NCBI GenBank assembly: GCA_030077755.1
Contig: JAQJZZ010000008.1
Location: forward strand, 434,001-498,000
Direction: 5' to 3'
From: Filosporella fistucella
Taxonomy: Eukaryota; Ascomycota; Leotiomycetes; Helotiales
Length of the DNA stretch: 64,000 nucleotides
Part shown: piece after piece, positions 1 to 11,252 of the stretch
Numbering within the stretch: the stretch's first letter is position 1
Layout: each line of letters opens with the position of its first letter
Made by a program: the position numbers and the translations under genes
Notes under the pieces: generated by a model
What the model saw: the letters and a program-made list of their open reading frames with translations, nothing else
Told to the model about the DNA's origin: nothing
Database searches by the model: none

Positions 1-608
1 GTCTTCTTCCCCTTCATAGCCCGCACAAATGCAGCACTGAGCTTCTCGTAATATCCCTTCTCACTGACATCTCCATAGCTTTGTGGTGTTCCTTCGGTAT
101 TGGTGCATCGTGTGAGATAGTGCAGTTGTGGTGTCGTCAAAAGCTTGTAGTCGGTGTATTCAGCTCCCGCAGACTCCAATGCATCCACCAAAGCATGTAC
201 CAGTTTCGGACCACTCGGTCGAGTATCTCTAGCATAGATAACTCTTGCAGGCGTCTCTGGGTTGATCTTCAGCTTCTCCTCCAAGCTTTTATAAACCTTC
301 GCCACGTCCTCATCTTTTGCATTAGCCAATTCGGTTGAGTATGCCTCCCAACTATTCTCCAACATCTCTCCCATCGGATCAACAAGCTTTACACCATTAT
401 CCTCAGGAGGATTATGTGAAGCAGTGATCATAACACCAATTGTCTGCCCGCCGAGTTTTCGAGATCGTAGTGCAGCAACTAAGCCCACACGAAAGACGAC
501 ACTATCGAGAAGGTTGGCCTTCATTCGGAAGCCAGCAGTGCCATATTGGAACACCCTGTCGACGGGCTTAGGATGCTTGTTCGATGCAGCGAGGATTTGT
601 GCGTCCAT
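1..608 (-). CDS. AGM1/PCM1: Phosphoacetylglucosamine mutase, N-terminal part (runs off window start)
   Basis: Interconverts GlcNAc-6-phosphate and GlcNAc-1-phosphate on the route to UDP-GlcNAc, the precursor for chitin, N-glycans and GPI anchors; the enzyme is cytosolic. The first 202 codons are open on the minus strand from ATG at 608, beginning MDAQILAASNK. Residues 23-29 (QYGTAGF) and the phosphoserine loop TASHNPPEDNG (about residues 63-73), whose serine carries the phosphate in hexose-phosphate mutases, are clear. A second conserved block, YARDTRPSGP, follows near residue 120. No intron is seen in this part. The remaining C-terminal part lies outside the window. It is divergent from MUS81 across 476 bp. 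Identification rests on the TASHNPP motif, typical of AGM1 rather than phosphoglucomutase. Confidence 0.93.
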   Translation of the reverse strand, partial: MDAQILAASNKHPKPVDRVFQYGTAGFRMKANLLDSVVFRVGLVAALRSRKLGGQTIGVMITASHNPPEDNGVKLVDPMGEMLENSWEAYSTELANAKDEDVAKVYKSLEEKLKINPETPARVIYARDTRPSGPKLVHALVDALESAGAEYTDYKLLTTPQLHYLTRCTNTEGTPQSYGDVSEKGYYEKLSAAFVRAMKGKK

Positions 609-1084
609 GTTTGCGAGTTGGGAATTGAAGTCTGTTGAAGGTATTGATAGAGTGGGAATGTGTCTTTATGTTAAAAGCTGAGAGACAGCTGGATGGGCTG
701 AGTGAGATCAACGTTCTCTCGTCTCGTCTCGTAAAGATGTGGAGGTGGGTTGAGTGGGCTGTGGCTTTCTATTTTGGTACTGCTGCTGGCAGTGGAGCTC
801 ACACCGCCACGAAATGAGGGGCAGAAATTTGATGCTGCATCCTTGCAGGTCATGTGATAGCGTGTTTACTTGCAGAACGCGTCAATGACTTCCAGTTCAA
901 TTCATCGCTCTTCCTCAACTCCTCTTCCTTGGCTCTCTGAACATCTACATATTCAATTGCATACTGATTTGCTTAAAAGCATCATCTGCTATATGATGTG
1001 AAGTTCCAGTGGTTCTCAATACCCTCGTTCGCTCCCTTTATTTACTTTCCTTGCCCTTGGCCCCCTCAATTTGCTATCATCACC
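609..1084. promoter_or_regulatory. Divergent AGM1/MUS81 intergenic region
   Basis: These 476 bp separate the start codons of two oppositely transcribed housekeeping genes and must hold both promoters and 5' UTRs. No TATA box or other motif stands out. The reading frame of MUS81 extends upstream to 998, but homology-like sequence begins only at 1085. Confidence 0.5.
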
Positions 1085-2794
1085 ATGGCTGAATGTGCAA
1101 ATGCACTTCTGCTATCATTCGTCAAGGTCTGGCTAGATAAAGCTAAAGAGCATAATTCCAAAGGTGTAACAACCTACAAAAAAGCATACGAATCTCTCAA
1201 AGCATGCCCTATGCCATTTGCACACCCCTCTGAATGTCAACAACTTACCGGTTTCGGCGAGAAACTTTGCAATCGATTGACGGACGAATTAAAAAATTAT
1301 TGCGATAAAAATGGGCTTCCGATGCCAGAGAGACCAAAGAAGAAAAGGAAGATAGTGCAGAATGCAGCAGGAGAGGATATCGAGGAGGTAACTCCCAAGA
1401 AGAAAGCCCGGACAGCGAAACCATATGTACCGGCCCTACGATCTGGGCCATATGCTATAATTCTTGCACTAGCGACTCTTGATGAAGGTGCAAAGGTCGG
1501 TCTAACAAAGCCTGAAGTTATAGAGCTGGCAGAAGAACATTGCGATGCTTCATTTTCGGCACCGATGGATCCTGGATCTTTCTATACAGCTTGGAGTTCA
1601 ATGAAGACTCTAATCACCAAAGACTTGGTATATGAGAAAGGCAGGCCCACAAGGAGGTACTTTCTCACAGATGATGGATGGGATGTTGCAAAGAGAATTA
1701 ATATGAGCCACGATCCAAGTAGAGGAAGGAATGATACTTTTATCAGCACCCAAAGGGTAAACGCTAGATCAGATGAGGACGTTTTCGTCGAGATTGACAG
1801 CCCAAAACGAAAGACAGATGATCCCTTGGATATCATCCCACAAGGAGACTCATCGATACCTGATTTTGCCCCTATCATCCTCGAGCCCGGCACTTTCACT
1901 GTCGAACTGGTTCTCGACGTTCGTGAAATACGAGCTAAGAAAGATAGGGACTATATGCAAAACAACCTGATAACCAAGGGTGTGACCCCCATAATGAAAG
2001 CACTCGCACTTGGCGATATTTTGTGGGTTGCAAAAGTGAAGGATCCCAATCTGTTAGCCCGGAAGGGAGCTGAAGGCGACGAGATCATTCTTGATTATAT
2101 CGTGGAACGCAAGCGTCTTGACGATCTTGTTAGTTCTATCAAAGATGGCAGATTTCGCGAGCAAAAGTTCAGATTACGGAAGTCGGGGATCAAGAACGTA
2201 ATCTATATCATCGAGGAAATCTCTATGGACTCCGATCACTTTCAAAAATATCAAGAGAGTGTTGCATCTGCTATTGCGTCGACCCAGGTGGTTGATAATT
2301 TCTTCGTCAAGAAGACGCAGAAGATGGACGACACCATCAATTATCTTGTTAGGATGACGAAGCTGTTGAAGGACAAATACGAAAAGGAGCCGTTACATCT
2401 GATCCCAACCAAAGTTTTGACAACAGGTAACTATCAGCCAACTCTCGATCACCTAGTCAGAACAAAGCCAGGCATCAATTATCATATCACATATCCAGCA
2501 TTTGCATCACTGAGCTCGAAATCGGACAGCCTGACTTTGCGAGATGTGTTCTTGAAGATGCTTATGTGTACGAGAGGTGTGACTGGAGAGAAGGCACTCG
2601 AGATACAGAAGAGATGGAAGACCCCAGTGGAGTTTGCTGGGGCTTTTAAACAAATACAGGAAAGAGAGGAACCTGAACAAGCTCGAAAGAAGAAGATGGA
2701 ATTGGTCTCAAATGAAATGGGCCATTTAGTTGCGAGGAAGAAGATTCAAAAGGCGCTGAGTGTGAAGATTGCTGAAGTCTGGGGTGACGTTTAG
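1085..2794 (+). CDS. MUS81: Crossover junction endonuclease MUS81
   Basis: Catalytic subunit of the Mus81-Eme1/Mms4 structure-selective nuclease, which cuts 3' flaps, stalled forks and nicked Holliday junctions in the nucleus. It is a single exon of 569 residues. Domains in order: N-terminal helix-hairpin-helix (about 1-75, with TTYKKAYESLKACP and QQLTGFG), a basic linker with a KKKRK nuclear signal near 84-89, a winged helix (about 115-200), then the ERCC4-type nuclease (about 271-430) with the metal-binding signature VERKRLDD at 340-347 preceded by LDVRE at 277-281. A C-terminal HhH region follows. The frame is open 29 codons further upstream, but the start at 1085 is preferred because family N-termini begin with the equivalent of MAECANALLL. 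Length is normal for filamentous fungi. Confidence 0.95.
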   Translation: MAECANALLLSFVKVWLDKAKEHNSKGVTTYKKAYESLKACPMPFAHPSECQQLTGFGEKLCNRLTDELKNYCDKNGLPMPERPKKKRKIVQNAAGEDIEEVTPKKKARTAKPYVPALRSGPYAIILALATLDEGAKVGLTKPEVIELAEEHCDASFSAPMDPGSFYTAWSSMKTLITKDLVYEKGRPTRRYFLTDDGWDVAKRINMSHDPSRGRNDTFISTQRVNARSDEDVFVEIDSPKRKTDDPLDIIPQGDSSIPDFAPIILEPGTFTVELVLDVREIRAKKDRDYMQNNLITKGVTPIMKALALGDILWVAKVKDPNLLARKGAEGDEIILDYIVERKRLDDLVSSIKDGRFREQKFRLRKSGIKNVIYIIEEISMDSDHFQKYQESVASAIASTQVVDNFFVKKTQKMDDTINYLVRMTKLLKDKYEKEPLHLIPTKVLTTGNYQPTLDHLVRTKPGINYHITYPAFASLSSKSDSLTLRDVFLKMLMCTRGVTGEKALEIQKRWKTPVEFAGAFKQIQEREEPEQARKKKMELVSNEMGHLVARKKIQKALSVKIAEVWGDV

Positions 2795-3124
2795 TCAGTC
2801 GTTTATCTGATGTTGAGGAAGGGCTTGGGGTTGCCGTAGGGTCTTTGGATTTGTGGTTGTTCTCTAAAAGCGATCCGCAAGGAGGCGGCGTTCTGGTTTG
2901 AATCCCTTAAATCTACATTGTTTAGCGGTCAGAATATGACTTATATTTGTCCATGCGCTGGCCCTCCATTCGTTTCTTGTATTTCTTGTGTCTCAGGGAG
3001 GTGTAATTCTAACTTATGAATAGCTCATCGTTGCCAAGCGGCACTTCATCCCTTCTATTTCCCGTTCTCGATTGATGGTAAAAGTCACAGCCTAAGAGCA
3101 TGCCCGTGTGAACCAGGAAGTATG
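2795..3124. other. Convergent 3' intergenic region
   Basis: 330 bp between the stop codons of MUS81 and the minus-strand amidohydrolase. No coding signal seen; presumably two 3' UTRs. Confidence 0.4.
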
Positions 3125-4087
3125 TTACAGCTTTGCCTTCAGTTCACCCAAGTCGACAGGTGGCAATTTCAACACCTTGATAGCGTTTCCACCCATGAAT
3201 CTCTCTACGACGTCTTTCCTCAACTCCCTATTCTTCACTAAATGCTCATTTACATTATCCACACAAGCTTTGAAACCCAATTGTGGAGAGTTTGTCCCGA
3301 ACATGCATTTCTCTTTTCCGCTTGTGTTTGCGAAGGTCAAGAACTCTTTCGCGTAGTATTTTGGACTCCACGCACTCGTATCGATATAAACATTCTTATG
3401 TTTCCACAACACAGCTGCCGTTTCTGCTGCCCAAGGATACCCGATATGGCCCATACTGATCTTCAGATCCAGAAACTTCAACGCAATTGTATCAGTATAT
3501 GGAATTGGTCGTCCCACTTCGCTCGGGCAAGCGGAAGCAGTGTGTCCCACTTGCGTCAAGAAAGGGATGTCTAATTCGATGCACTTGACATATAATGGCC
3601 AATAATGCGGATCTGTGGGTGTCAGATTCCACAGCCAAGGTACGACTCTCAATCCCACGAAACCCTCTTCCTTCACATAATGCTCCAATTTTTTAACGGC
3701 TTGGACTGGATCATGCAAATCAACAGCCGCAAGACCGAAAATTCGAGTAGGGTATGCGCGAGTAAACTCTGCTACTTCGGCATTGGAAAAAATCATCTGG
3801 CTAGGGCGAGACCAAGCTAAATACATATTTGCGAAACTCCTGCTTCGTCCATACGAGCGATGACATCTTGGGTGAGCGGCGGTGGTTAGCGATGGAAGGT
3901 TCAGAGTGGCTATGGGCAAAGAGGCGGGAGACTTCTGGGACTGCTGCCCCGAGCTGAATAGAGTTATCAACATCAATTCCTTTGATGGGTGCTAAAGCTT
4001 TTAGGGGTTCTAGTGACATTTGATACTTACTGCAGGTGAATTTGCCCATACATCCACAATCGGATATTGAAACCGAGTTGTGGCCAT
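3125..4087 (-). pseudogene. Amidohydrolase-2 family metal-dependent hydrolase, frame-broken
   Basis: TIM-barrel hydrolase/decarboxylase-type protein. Exon 1 is 4087-4031 (19 codons, with PIVDVWANSPA), the intron 4030-3954 ends in TATTCAG, and exon 2 starts at 3953 with PEVSRLFAHSHSE. Two reading-frame changes follow. Near 3880-3890 the frame switches to one giving PLTQDVIARMDEAGVS. Near 3829-3835 it switches again to the frame that continues to the stop at 3125 (MYLAWSRPSQ, FGLAAVDLHDPV, VPWLWNL, GHIGYPWAAE, LGFKACVD). The two shifts do not compensate one another, and no plausible GT-AG intron bridges either. The parts in all three frames fit one family in the right order, so I read this as a recently broken gene. 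Two sequencing indels are the alternative. Confidence 0.7.
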
Positions 4088-4487
4088 TTCAATGCAACTA
4101 GATGCATATGTTTGTGCCAATGTTTTGGCGTCTCTTTTACTGGCACATGTGAAAAGGGCACTGCTAACTTTATGTGGTATTCATATGTGAACCTCGGTAT
4201 CAAATGCAATAGCTTGACAAACTATAATGCGGAAGCGGGCCGTCTGCGGGGTCGCGATCTACGAAGCCCAAATTGCGGGGTAGAAAACAGACCTCGATCC
4301 ATCAGCCCTATTGATATTAAAGCACTGGATATACGAATAAATACAGATGATTAAACATCGATAGTTTTGGTGCCTGACTAGATCGGAATCTTCAGCGGGA
4401 GAGGACTGCAGGAACAAAGTTTGAATACCTGGACTTACTGACCACTTGGGCAGAGAGGCAGACGTCAACGCCATTGAAGCAGTAAAG
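4088..4487. promoter_or_regulatory. Divergent intergenic region, amidohydrolase/thioesterase
   Basis: 400 bp between opposing start codons. No defined promoter motif was recognised. Short ORFs here overlap both strands and look accidental. Confidence 0.35.
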
Positions 4488-5579
4488 ATGTCTCGCAATA
4501 TCATATTAAAAGCTTCAAGCTTCTCTCCATTACCCATTTTGCACCAGAGTAGCCGTCTCTTCTCCTCAACGGCACTTCGGAAATCCTGGTCTGATAAATC
4601 AAACTTCCTAGAAGACTTCCTCACATCGAACAAGCCACCTCAAGAAAGCATACAATACTTTTCCAATCTCCCATGGACAAAACCCCTTTTCAACAACAAC
4701 CTCTACAAACCCATCCCCTTCTTCTCCCGCCATCACGATCCCTCAACAGGCGAAAACCATTTCTTCTCCCAGGTCCTATCCTCAGACACTACAGTGCCAC
4801 ACACATTATCCTTTTGCCTCAACTCCTTCAAAACACCTGACCCTGTCCCTACCACAGCAAAAACGTCTGGCATCCTTCCATCCCCCATTCAAACCTCACC
4901 ACTATATCAGACACGCACAAGCACTTCTTCTTCATCAGATAAAGAATATATATACGTTCCATTCTCGAAGACAGCTATAAAATCTGGCTTGAATCCGGGA
5001 CATGTCCAGACTTCGCCCTTATATCAGACGAGGACTTCTGGGTCGGGGAGTGGCGCGGATGCGGAGGCTATGTCTACGAAACCTGTTTCTACTTCCTCGA
5101 CACAAGATCAGAAATCAGCGCCAGCATCGCAGAAATCCGGCGATAAGACAGCAGAGAAACCAGAAGAAAAACAACATACACCTATCCCCCATAGCCCTGA
5201 AGTCCTGGTCCTAATGTCTCTCCAAAGAGGTCTAGATGCACATCCATCTATCATGCACGGTGGTCTACAATGTGTTCTTTTCGATGAAGTTATCCGTCTG
5301 CTTATTTTACTCCATCAACAGAACATTTACTCTTCCTCCTCTTCCCCCTCCCCAGAGCAAGCTCCAAGAGACCAACATTTCACCGTAAAACTCGACACCA
5401 AATTCTTCGCGCCTGTTAGAACACCGAGTGAGGTATTAGTCAAAGCATGGCTGGTAAGGAGAGAGGGGAGAGAGGGCAGGAAATGGGTTACTAGGGCACA
5501 GATATTGGATAAAGAGGGAGCGGTGCTGACGGGTTGTGAGAGTGTGTGGGTTACTGCTAGGAGGAGGGAGGAGGAATGA
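4488..5579 (+). CDS. Hotdog-fold (4HBT) thioesterase family protein, probably mitochondrial
   Basis: 363 residues in one exon. The N-terminus (MSRNIILKASSFS, then SSRLFSSTALRKS) is rich in Ser, Arg and Leu without acids, typical of a mitochondrial presequence, which favours this ATG over the in-frame one 14 codons upstream. The C-terminal half holds the acyl-CoA thioesterase signature: HPSIMHGGLQ with the HGG motif at residues 257-259, then a helix VLFDEVIRLL and strands ending VWVTARRR. Fungal proteins of this type are unassigned acyl-CoA thioesterase-like enzymes, so the substrate is unknown. Between presequence and hotdog domain lies a Ser/Thr/Pro-rich insert containing an 11-residue sequence, QTSPLYQTRTS, twice about 40 residues apart. 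A low-complexity Ser tract interrupts the hotdog fold after the first helix. Confidence 0.8.
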   Translation: MSRNIILKASSFSPLPILHQSSRLFSSTALRKSWSDKSNFLEDFLTSNKPPQESIQYFSNLPWTKPLFNNNLYKPIPFFSRHHDPSTGENHFFSQVLSSDTTVPHTLSFCLNSFKTPDPVPTTAKTSGILPSPIQTSPLYQTRTSTSSSSDKEYIYVPFSKTAIKSGLNPGHVQTSPLYQTRTSGSGSGADAEAMSTKPVSTSSTQDQKSAPASQKSGDKTAEKPEEKQHTPIPHSPEVLVLMSLQRGLDAHPSIMHGGLQCVLFDEVIRLLILLHQQNIYSSSSSPSPEQAPRDQHFTVKLDTKFFAPVRTPSEVLVKAWLVRREGREGRKWVTRAQILDKEGAVLTGCESVWVTARRREEE

Positions 5580-6704
5580 TACAAGAAGGTTAATGGTGGG
5601 AGTAGGGTAGGAGGCAGGTGGTGATGGGGAGGGATGGAGGAGGAGAGGAGTGGTTTTGGGGTTCTTGGAGTTAGATGGGAAATAATTTCATTTTTGAGAA
5701 AGGTTTATGTGCTGGGATGTGGTATCTGGCGAAATCGTTAGTTTGCTTGTTGATATGACGTGAGGCAGTAAGGAAATATTTTCTTACTCCTTATTTTTTC
5801 TTGCGTAGACTGCATACTTTCTTTCCATCTGATGTGTGTCTATTTGTTTCGCTATTGGACTCTCATATGCGCAGCTCGCAATGTATTCAAGAGTTTGAGT
5901 GGGTTTATGCTTGGTGCTCTCTTTCATTTTTTCAATTTTTTCCTGATGATGAGTTGTCAATTTTATCATTGCTGTGTCGTGTGGAGCTTCGTCTACAACT
6001 TGACATGGACGAGTCTGTTCCAGAATTCCAGCCCGCTTTCCTGTTTTGGAAAAGGGAGGCGAGATCAAGTTTAGCACCCCTCCAGCTTCATGGTTTTCAT
6101 TCTTACCCTGTCATAATCGCATTTGAGTTTCATATATAGTCGTTTGAGAGCAGCGCCAAGATATGTATCATGATGTTCTCACCTCTTCATCTTCTTTCTC
6201 TAATCACGAGATCCTACTTGCAAAATTCTTACGAACAATGTGCTTTGCTCCTGACACCTTTGACATGGGACTTTACTCGACGAGTACTTTCCTTTGTCTG
6301 CATACGCGAAATGTGTTATCTATTAATTTTTTTTAAATAGACTATTCCCTCTTATATGGTTTTTATGTTTATCTGCTGTTGTTCGTATATCATCTCAATG
6401 GAGACTTGTTATACGACTTGTATTAATGTGTTCGAAAACGGAGTTCTCAAGATATACACTAATTTTGGTCCAAATATGAAAAGCCTGCATGTTGTAGTTC
6501 AAATTATAAGAAATAAAGGAATGCCGTCAATAGGTTTTATAGAACAAGACGAACAAGCCAGTGAATCTCAAATTCATATTGTGATTAAGAAACTATACTA
6601 AATTGTAAAACAAAAGCATAATTTGCTCCCATATCAAAGGTCGAAAGAAGGGGTAAAATCTCAACAAGTAGGGCGGCGTCTGATAAACCGACAAGCTGGC
6701 TAGG
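5580..6704. other. Gene-free region, 3' flanks of two convergent genes
   Basis: 1.1 kb between the stop codons of the thioesterase and the FAD monooxygenase. AT-rich, with T-runs around 5930-5945 and 6325-6340. Several 60-110 codon ORFs overlap one another in different frames and resemble no family known to me. Confidence 0.4.
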
Positions 6705-8126
6705 CTAAGATGGTACCCCTTTGATAGGATGCACCCAGGGAAACTTCCCAACCATCTGCTCCTCGCCCTCCACGTATTCGAAGACCGGTGTGCGAGCTAA
6801 TGTCGGCGCGTTCCGATTCGAAAAGAATTTCTGAAGTGACTGCTTCGAGAGAATATGGCGATCTACGAACTTGTGAGTAATATCCGACCATGTCGCCGCC
6901 CCGGTAGCTTGGCTCGCGTTCGCAAGACCATCTTTGACCGTGTCGAAACGCTCCTGTTGATAGTCGTTAAATGCGGCAAGGATCTGGTCCTGGTCCGGAA
7001 AAGCATCCGGGTCTGAGGCGCGAACGTCCCGAAAAGCGTGATAGAGCTCGTTGGCTAGTGCGACGACATCAACGATTCCGTTATTGCAGCCTGCACCAGT
7101 ACTTGGTGTGAATTTGTGCGCTGCGTCGCCAGCAAGCACGATACGGTCCCAGCTCCATCGCTTTAGGATTCCTTCCTCGAGATTCACCATGCCGGCCTGG
7201 GTCCGATTCGTATAAGCATCACGGATCGTCATCCCGCCCTGGATGACCGGCAGATGCCCCCACCGCTCGACGAATTTCTCCTCGTCGGTTTGAGTATATC
7301 GCACGCCCTCGCGCGTTGGTTTGTCCATACGCTCATAAATCCCTATGACAGAGGTCTTCTCGCCAGCAAAGAGTTGGAGGGTGCAATCGTGGCCGTGTGT
7401 TTCACTGGCATCCCCGGCTTTGATAGGAGCTACAGTTGGAAAACGAACCCACATGGCTCGGTAAGTTGTGAGGAACGGCTTCTCTTCATTGATATCACTC
7501 CTATTGTTGCTAGAACCTGTCTGTAAAGCTGCCGTGCGCATCAAGTCTCTCACTTTGCTATGGGCACCGTCGGCGCCAACAATGAGCGTTCCACTGTATG
7601 ATGTGCCGTCTGCGCAAGTCACAGTAACACCGTCCGGGCCAGTAGAGAGGTCTGTTACCTTCTTATTTGGAAGCAACTTGGCCTGGGCTTCTGGTGGAAG
7701 GCCGTCGTGCAATGTTTGCATCAGATCGTGCCGACTTATGACTCGGGGGTATGCACCATGGCTACACATTCACTGTCAGCCATATGTAATGGAAAAGCTG
7801 CAAATCACGGGCCGCGATATTTTTACACACTTTTCTTTGAAGTAAGTGAACCACAGCGTGTCACCGATGTCTTTGCCGCTGTGATCTATTCGTTTGAAAC
7901 GGCTCATTGGCGAGCTGACGCTCTCGATAGTGGGGAGCAAGCCTAGTTGGCCGAGCACACGCAATCCTATTGGAAGCAAGACAAGATTGGAGCCGGCATC
8001 TTCGACCATTTTGGCACGGCGTTCGAGCACGACAAAGTCAAGGTTTGCTCTTGAGAGTGCGTGTGCGGCTGTAAGTCCGACCGGACCACCACCGACAACG
8101 ATAGCCTTGAAGGCGTTCGGACTCAT
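6705..8126 (-). CDS. FAD-dependent (group A) monooxygenase
   Basis: Flavoprotein hydroxylase of the salicylate/PHBH type, using NAD(P)H and O2 on an aromatic or polyketide substrate. Exon 1 is 8126-7831 and exon 2 is 7761-6705. The intron (7830-7762) starts GTGTGT and ends GTGTAG, giving 450 residues. The Rossmann motif GGGPVGLTAAHAL (about 12-24) is followed by VLERR, the DG motif GADGAHSKV (161-169), and the FAD-ribityl motif LAGDAAHKFTPSTG (308-321). The intron joins FTYFKE to HGAYPRVISRHDLM, a usual family junction. No biosynthetic partner genes lie nearby, so the substrate cannot be inferred. There is no signal or membrane anchor at either end. Confidence 0.9.
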
Positions 8127-11100
8127 TTTGAATTGGGTTTGCCAGATGACAGCGCTTGAGAGTAGAATTAGAGACTTTTGTCAACAAGAGAGATTTCTGC
8201 AAAGGATGTCAACGTGAAGATATATGTAATCTTGCTCGCGCTATGTAGTGTTATTTCCATCGGTTATCTATTGCTGTCAACAGTTTTCGGTATCGTGGAC
8301 GCCGAACCGAAGCTGAGAGGCCCGACTTGGCGCATGCCAATACTGCAATGCGTGGGCAATAGTAAGCATGGTCTCGTGATGGTATGAATGGCTGGCTAAA
8401 TTCGCCTATTGCAACTCTTCAATACATCTGTTGAACAAATTGAAGTGATTGGCCCCGCCAAGACGGCAGGTCTGTCTGGTCTTCACCTGTTGCAACCAAA
8501 TAGAAGTTGATATAGAACCAGTGAAGTCAGGTACCAAGTCTTGAGCGGGGGAACATCTAGCCTCTACCTGCAATAATCGTCCGACTCGGCGCTGCTGACA
8601 TACAGCAGACATTCAATCGGTACCATAAAACCCTGGTGTTTGAAGCATTGACTTGAGGGCGTCGGAACTAGAGATCAGACTGACGACGACAGAGAAACCC
8701 GCCGTAGCGTTGGAATTCCCTATTTTCATGGCATTGGTGGCGTTGACGTATGCGGGAGGGAGATAGGGGCACGAATAAGTACTTGATTATTCTTTCTCTG
8801 CAGATTTGATATACCAATTTATCCGATAAGCTTGCTTATTACGGACCGAACTAATGTGTAGACGGCGGAGGCATGCGTATGTGATGACTGAAAGGCAATA
8901 GATTGTTGCTCGTAGAAACTGCCGAGAAAGCGAATGAAGAAACTTGAATCTGGGAATGCGCTTTACTCGTAGAAATAACTGAGAAAGCGACTGGTGATAC
9001 TGAAATCTGTCATTACTTGTTTTCTCTCCCATCCTGAAAGAGAACGCGAGCCATGCTTCGAGACGACAATTCTAGAGCAGGCGGCAGACTTCTGCAGCTG
9101 GGTAAGTTGGGGATGTGAAAAGATAGAACACCATGGTAAAGTGAGTCGTGATTCGTAGTACCAATGAGATAGGTGATATAAAGCCAACTTTTTTGCTGCA
9201 AGGGTTCCAAATTGCACTTTGTAGCCAATAATCCACTATAACCATGTAATCTCCCACCTTTCGCTGGATTTACACAATTATGTCTTAATGGCGCCTGCAT
9301 ATGCCTCCCCACCGGTGGTAGAATGTATGTTCGGTTCCCGCCTTTCTCCAGATTTTTAGGGATGTTGTCTTGGTGGCGCTAGGTATGATTAGCCCCGCCT
9401 TTTGCAGAAATCCCATCTTCTTGCCCCGGCGGCGTCTGAACAATATATCCTTGAGTCTTGGGCAATAGTAAACTATAACAGGTATATAAGATAGTAACGT
9501 ATCGGGTTCTTACCTATCCCGTCTTTAATAGGACCTGCGCTTTTCTTCCCTTGGTGGTGTTTAGGGGTGATCTTAGAGTTTTATTGGTCCTGTAGGTTTT
9601 GGGGTAATATGCGTGACAAAGGTAGAGGTGTGTCTTTAGTATGATATTCTAGAATTCTAATCCCCTCAACCCCTAACTTCGCTCGCGTAAAATAGATGTC
9701 TATTCTGCTAGTAGGTAGAAGTACCATTTACAGCTTCGGGGCATTAGGTATATAGATACATTTGTACTCGACGTGCAATAGCAATTCATTCCATATTCCT
9801 GCATTCAAATCCTGACAGTTAACTCTTATACCGCTTAATCAGTCTAGGATGTTGACGAGCAGATCTAGAGAAAATCGGCGGGCGACCAAATTATGCAATG
9901 GCAGAAGGAATTTGCTATGAGTTACATTGACCTCACAACCATATGCTTCCGGCTGTCAAATCCAGGACTTTCTGCAGCGATCGCAATGTGATCCCATTGG
10001 ATTATAATTTGCTGAAACCCCAGGACATTCTACCAAAAAGGATAGGGGTTCTGAGTGGACCTTTTGGATTTCTATTTGACTCAAGGCTGATCAACAAATT
10101 TTCAATAGATTGAAGCAATTTAAATTCAGTTGAGACTTGATCAGAACCTATAAATCTTCATTCAGCATGGAACTGGCTCTACAGGGCTTCCTTTCGGCGG
10201 CCTCCGATGACTGCAGGTTGGGTCATGTGATACATCCAGCAAAGTCACTTGAGTTACGGATTTCAACGAATGGTGGTGCAAAAAGCCGGTTATCAAGAAT
10301 GGAGCTAAGTAGATGGATGGCAGTCCTCGAGAGCAATGGGCTCTTCAGCAATGCCTTGACAGTGAAGACCGAAGTTGCAAGAATGAAAATTGCTGCACCG
10401 CTCCTTCAATCATCTAATGCTCTTCTTCGACTACGCGTCCAAGCAGTTCTGAGCCGTAGAGTCTCATATCAAACTTCTCTCAAGCTTTCAAACATCTAGA
10501 CATCTGAACACAATCCACTTGAATGAGACAAGCTGCAACTCTGCAGCTCCATAGCCATACAACACCAAGAACACCTGGATCTCGTCTCATACTACCAAGT
10601 CTATATCAGCGGAGCCTCAAAACAAACTTCTTCCCTAAATACCTCAAAAACATCTTGTCATCTGAACAATCTCTCTTGGCTGCTGCAAAAGGTGGACGTG
10701 CCTTGCACAATTCTCCTTGAAGATTCACATGAAAATCATAAAAGCCATACTCATGACTCTCGTTGTGCATCTATCTCAAGTATCATGTACCTCTCCTGCA
10801 CGAAACTGCCTCAAACCTCAGTTGTATGAGGGACGAACAGTCGGTGAGTTGTTTGAAGTTCTTATCGGATCTGTTCCCTTTCTTCCTATTTGACGAATAA
10901 GCGAGTATGAACTTCGCCAAGTTAGAGCTACAAATGCCAAGTACCGCATCACGTGCATAGCGGGGTGCAGAGTATGAGCTGATGCTGAAGCATTCACTGC
11001 CCGACATAGCATGTTCAATGACCTGACTTTGCTATGTAGATATAATGTCCCCTCGTCCACTTCCGTAGGTCCTTTCACCCGTTTGTCTTTTATCTACTTT

Positions 11101-11252
11101 GATTGTTCTGCTTCGATTGTTTTTTGCTTCAGCTCAACAATTGAATTTCATTACAATTGCAATTGTCATCAGTCAATTCCTCATTTGCAATTCCCAGTTG
11201 CCAATTCCCTCTTCGCAAGCCATATTTTACACACGAAAGCGTGGCATGAGCT
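8127..11252. other. Large gene-free region
   Basis: 3.1 kb with no supportable gene. It holds a scattered degenerate repeat near 9.25-9.56 kb (separate entry) and several 60-120 codon ORFs, the longest 10137-10499, none with a recognisable motif. The last 250 bp before 11253 contain pyrimidine-rich sequence and AATTG repeats, plausibly the promoter/5' UTR of the next gene. Confidence 0.4.
9251..9560. repeat. Dispersed degenerate ~42-bp repeat, four copies
   Basis: Four imperfect copies begin near 9253, 9337, 9394 and 9518. Each has a CCCRYCTTT head, a middle part with a pyrimidine-rich stretch, and a tail resembling TTGGTGGCG. Spacing is irregular (about 55-125 bp), so this is not a clean tandem array; it may be a decayed minisatellite or an old element. 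Alignment was by eye only. Confidence 0.35.

Noticed and set aside
5801..6139. Overlapping 80-112 codon ORFs in three frames
   Set aside because: Mutually overlapping in an AT-rich 3' flank, Phe/Leu-rich, typical of noncoding sequence.
10137..10499. 120-codon plus-strand ORF in the gene desert
   Set aside because: No family resemblance, no splice or promoter context, codon pattern not convincing.
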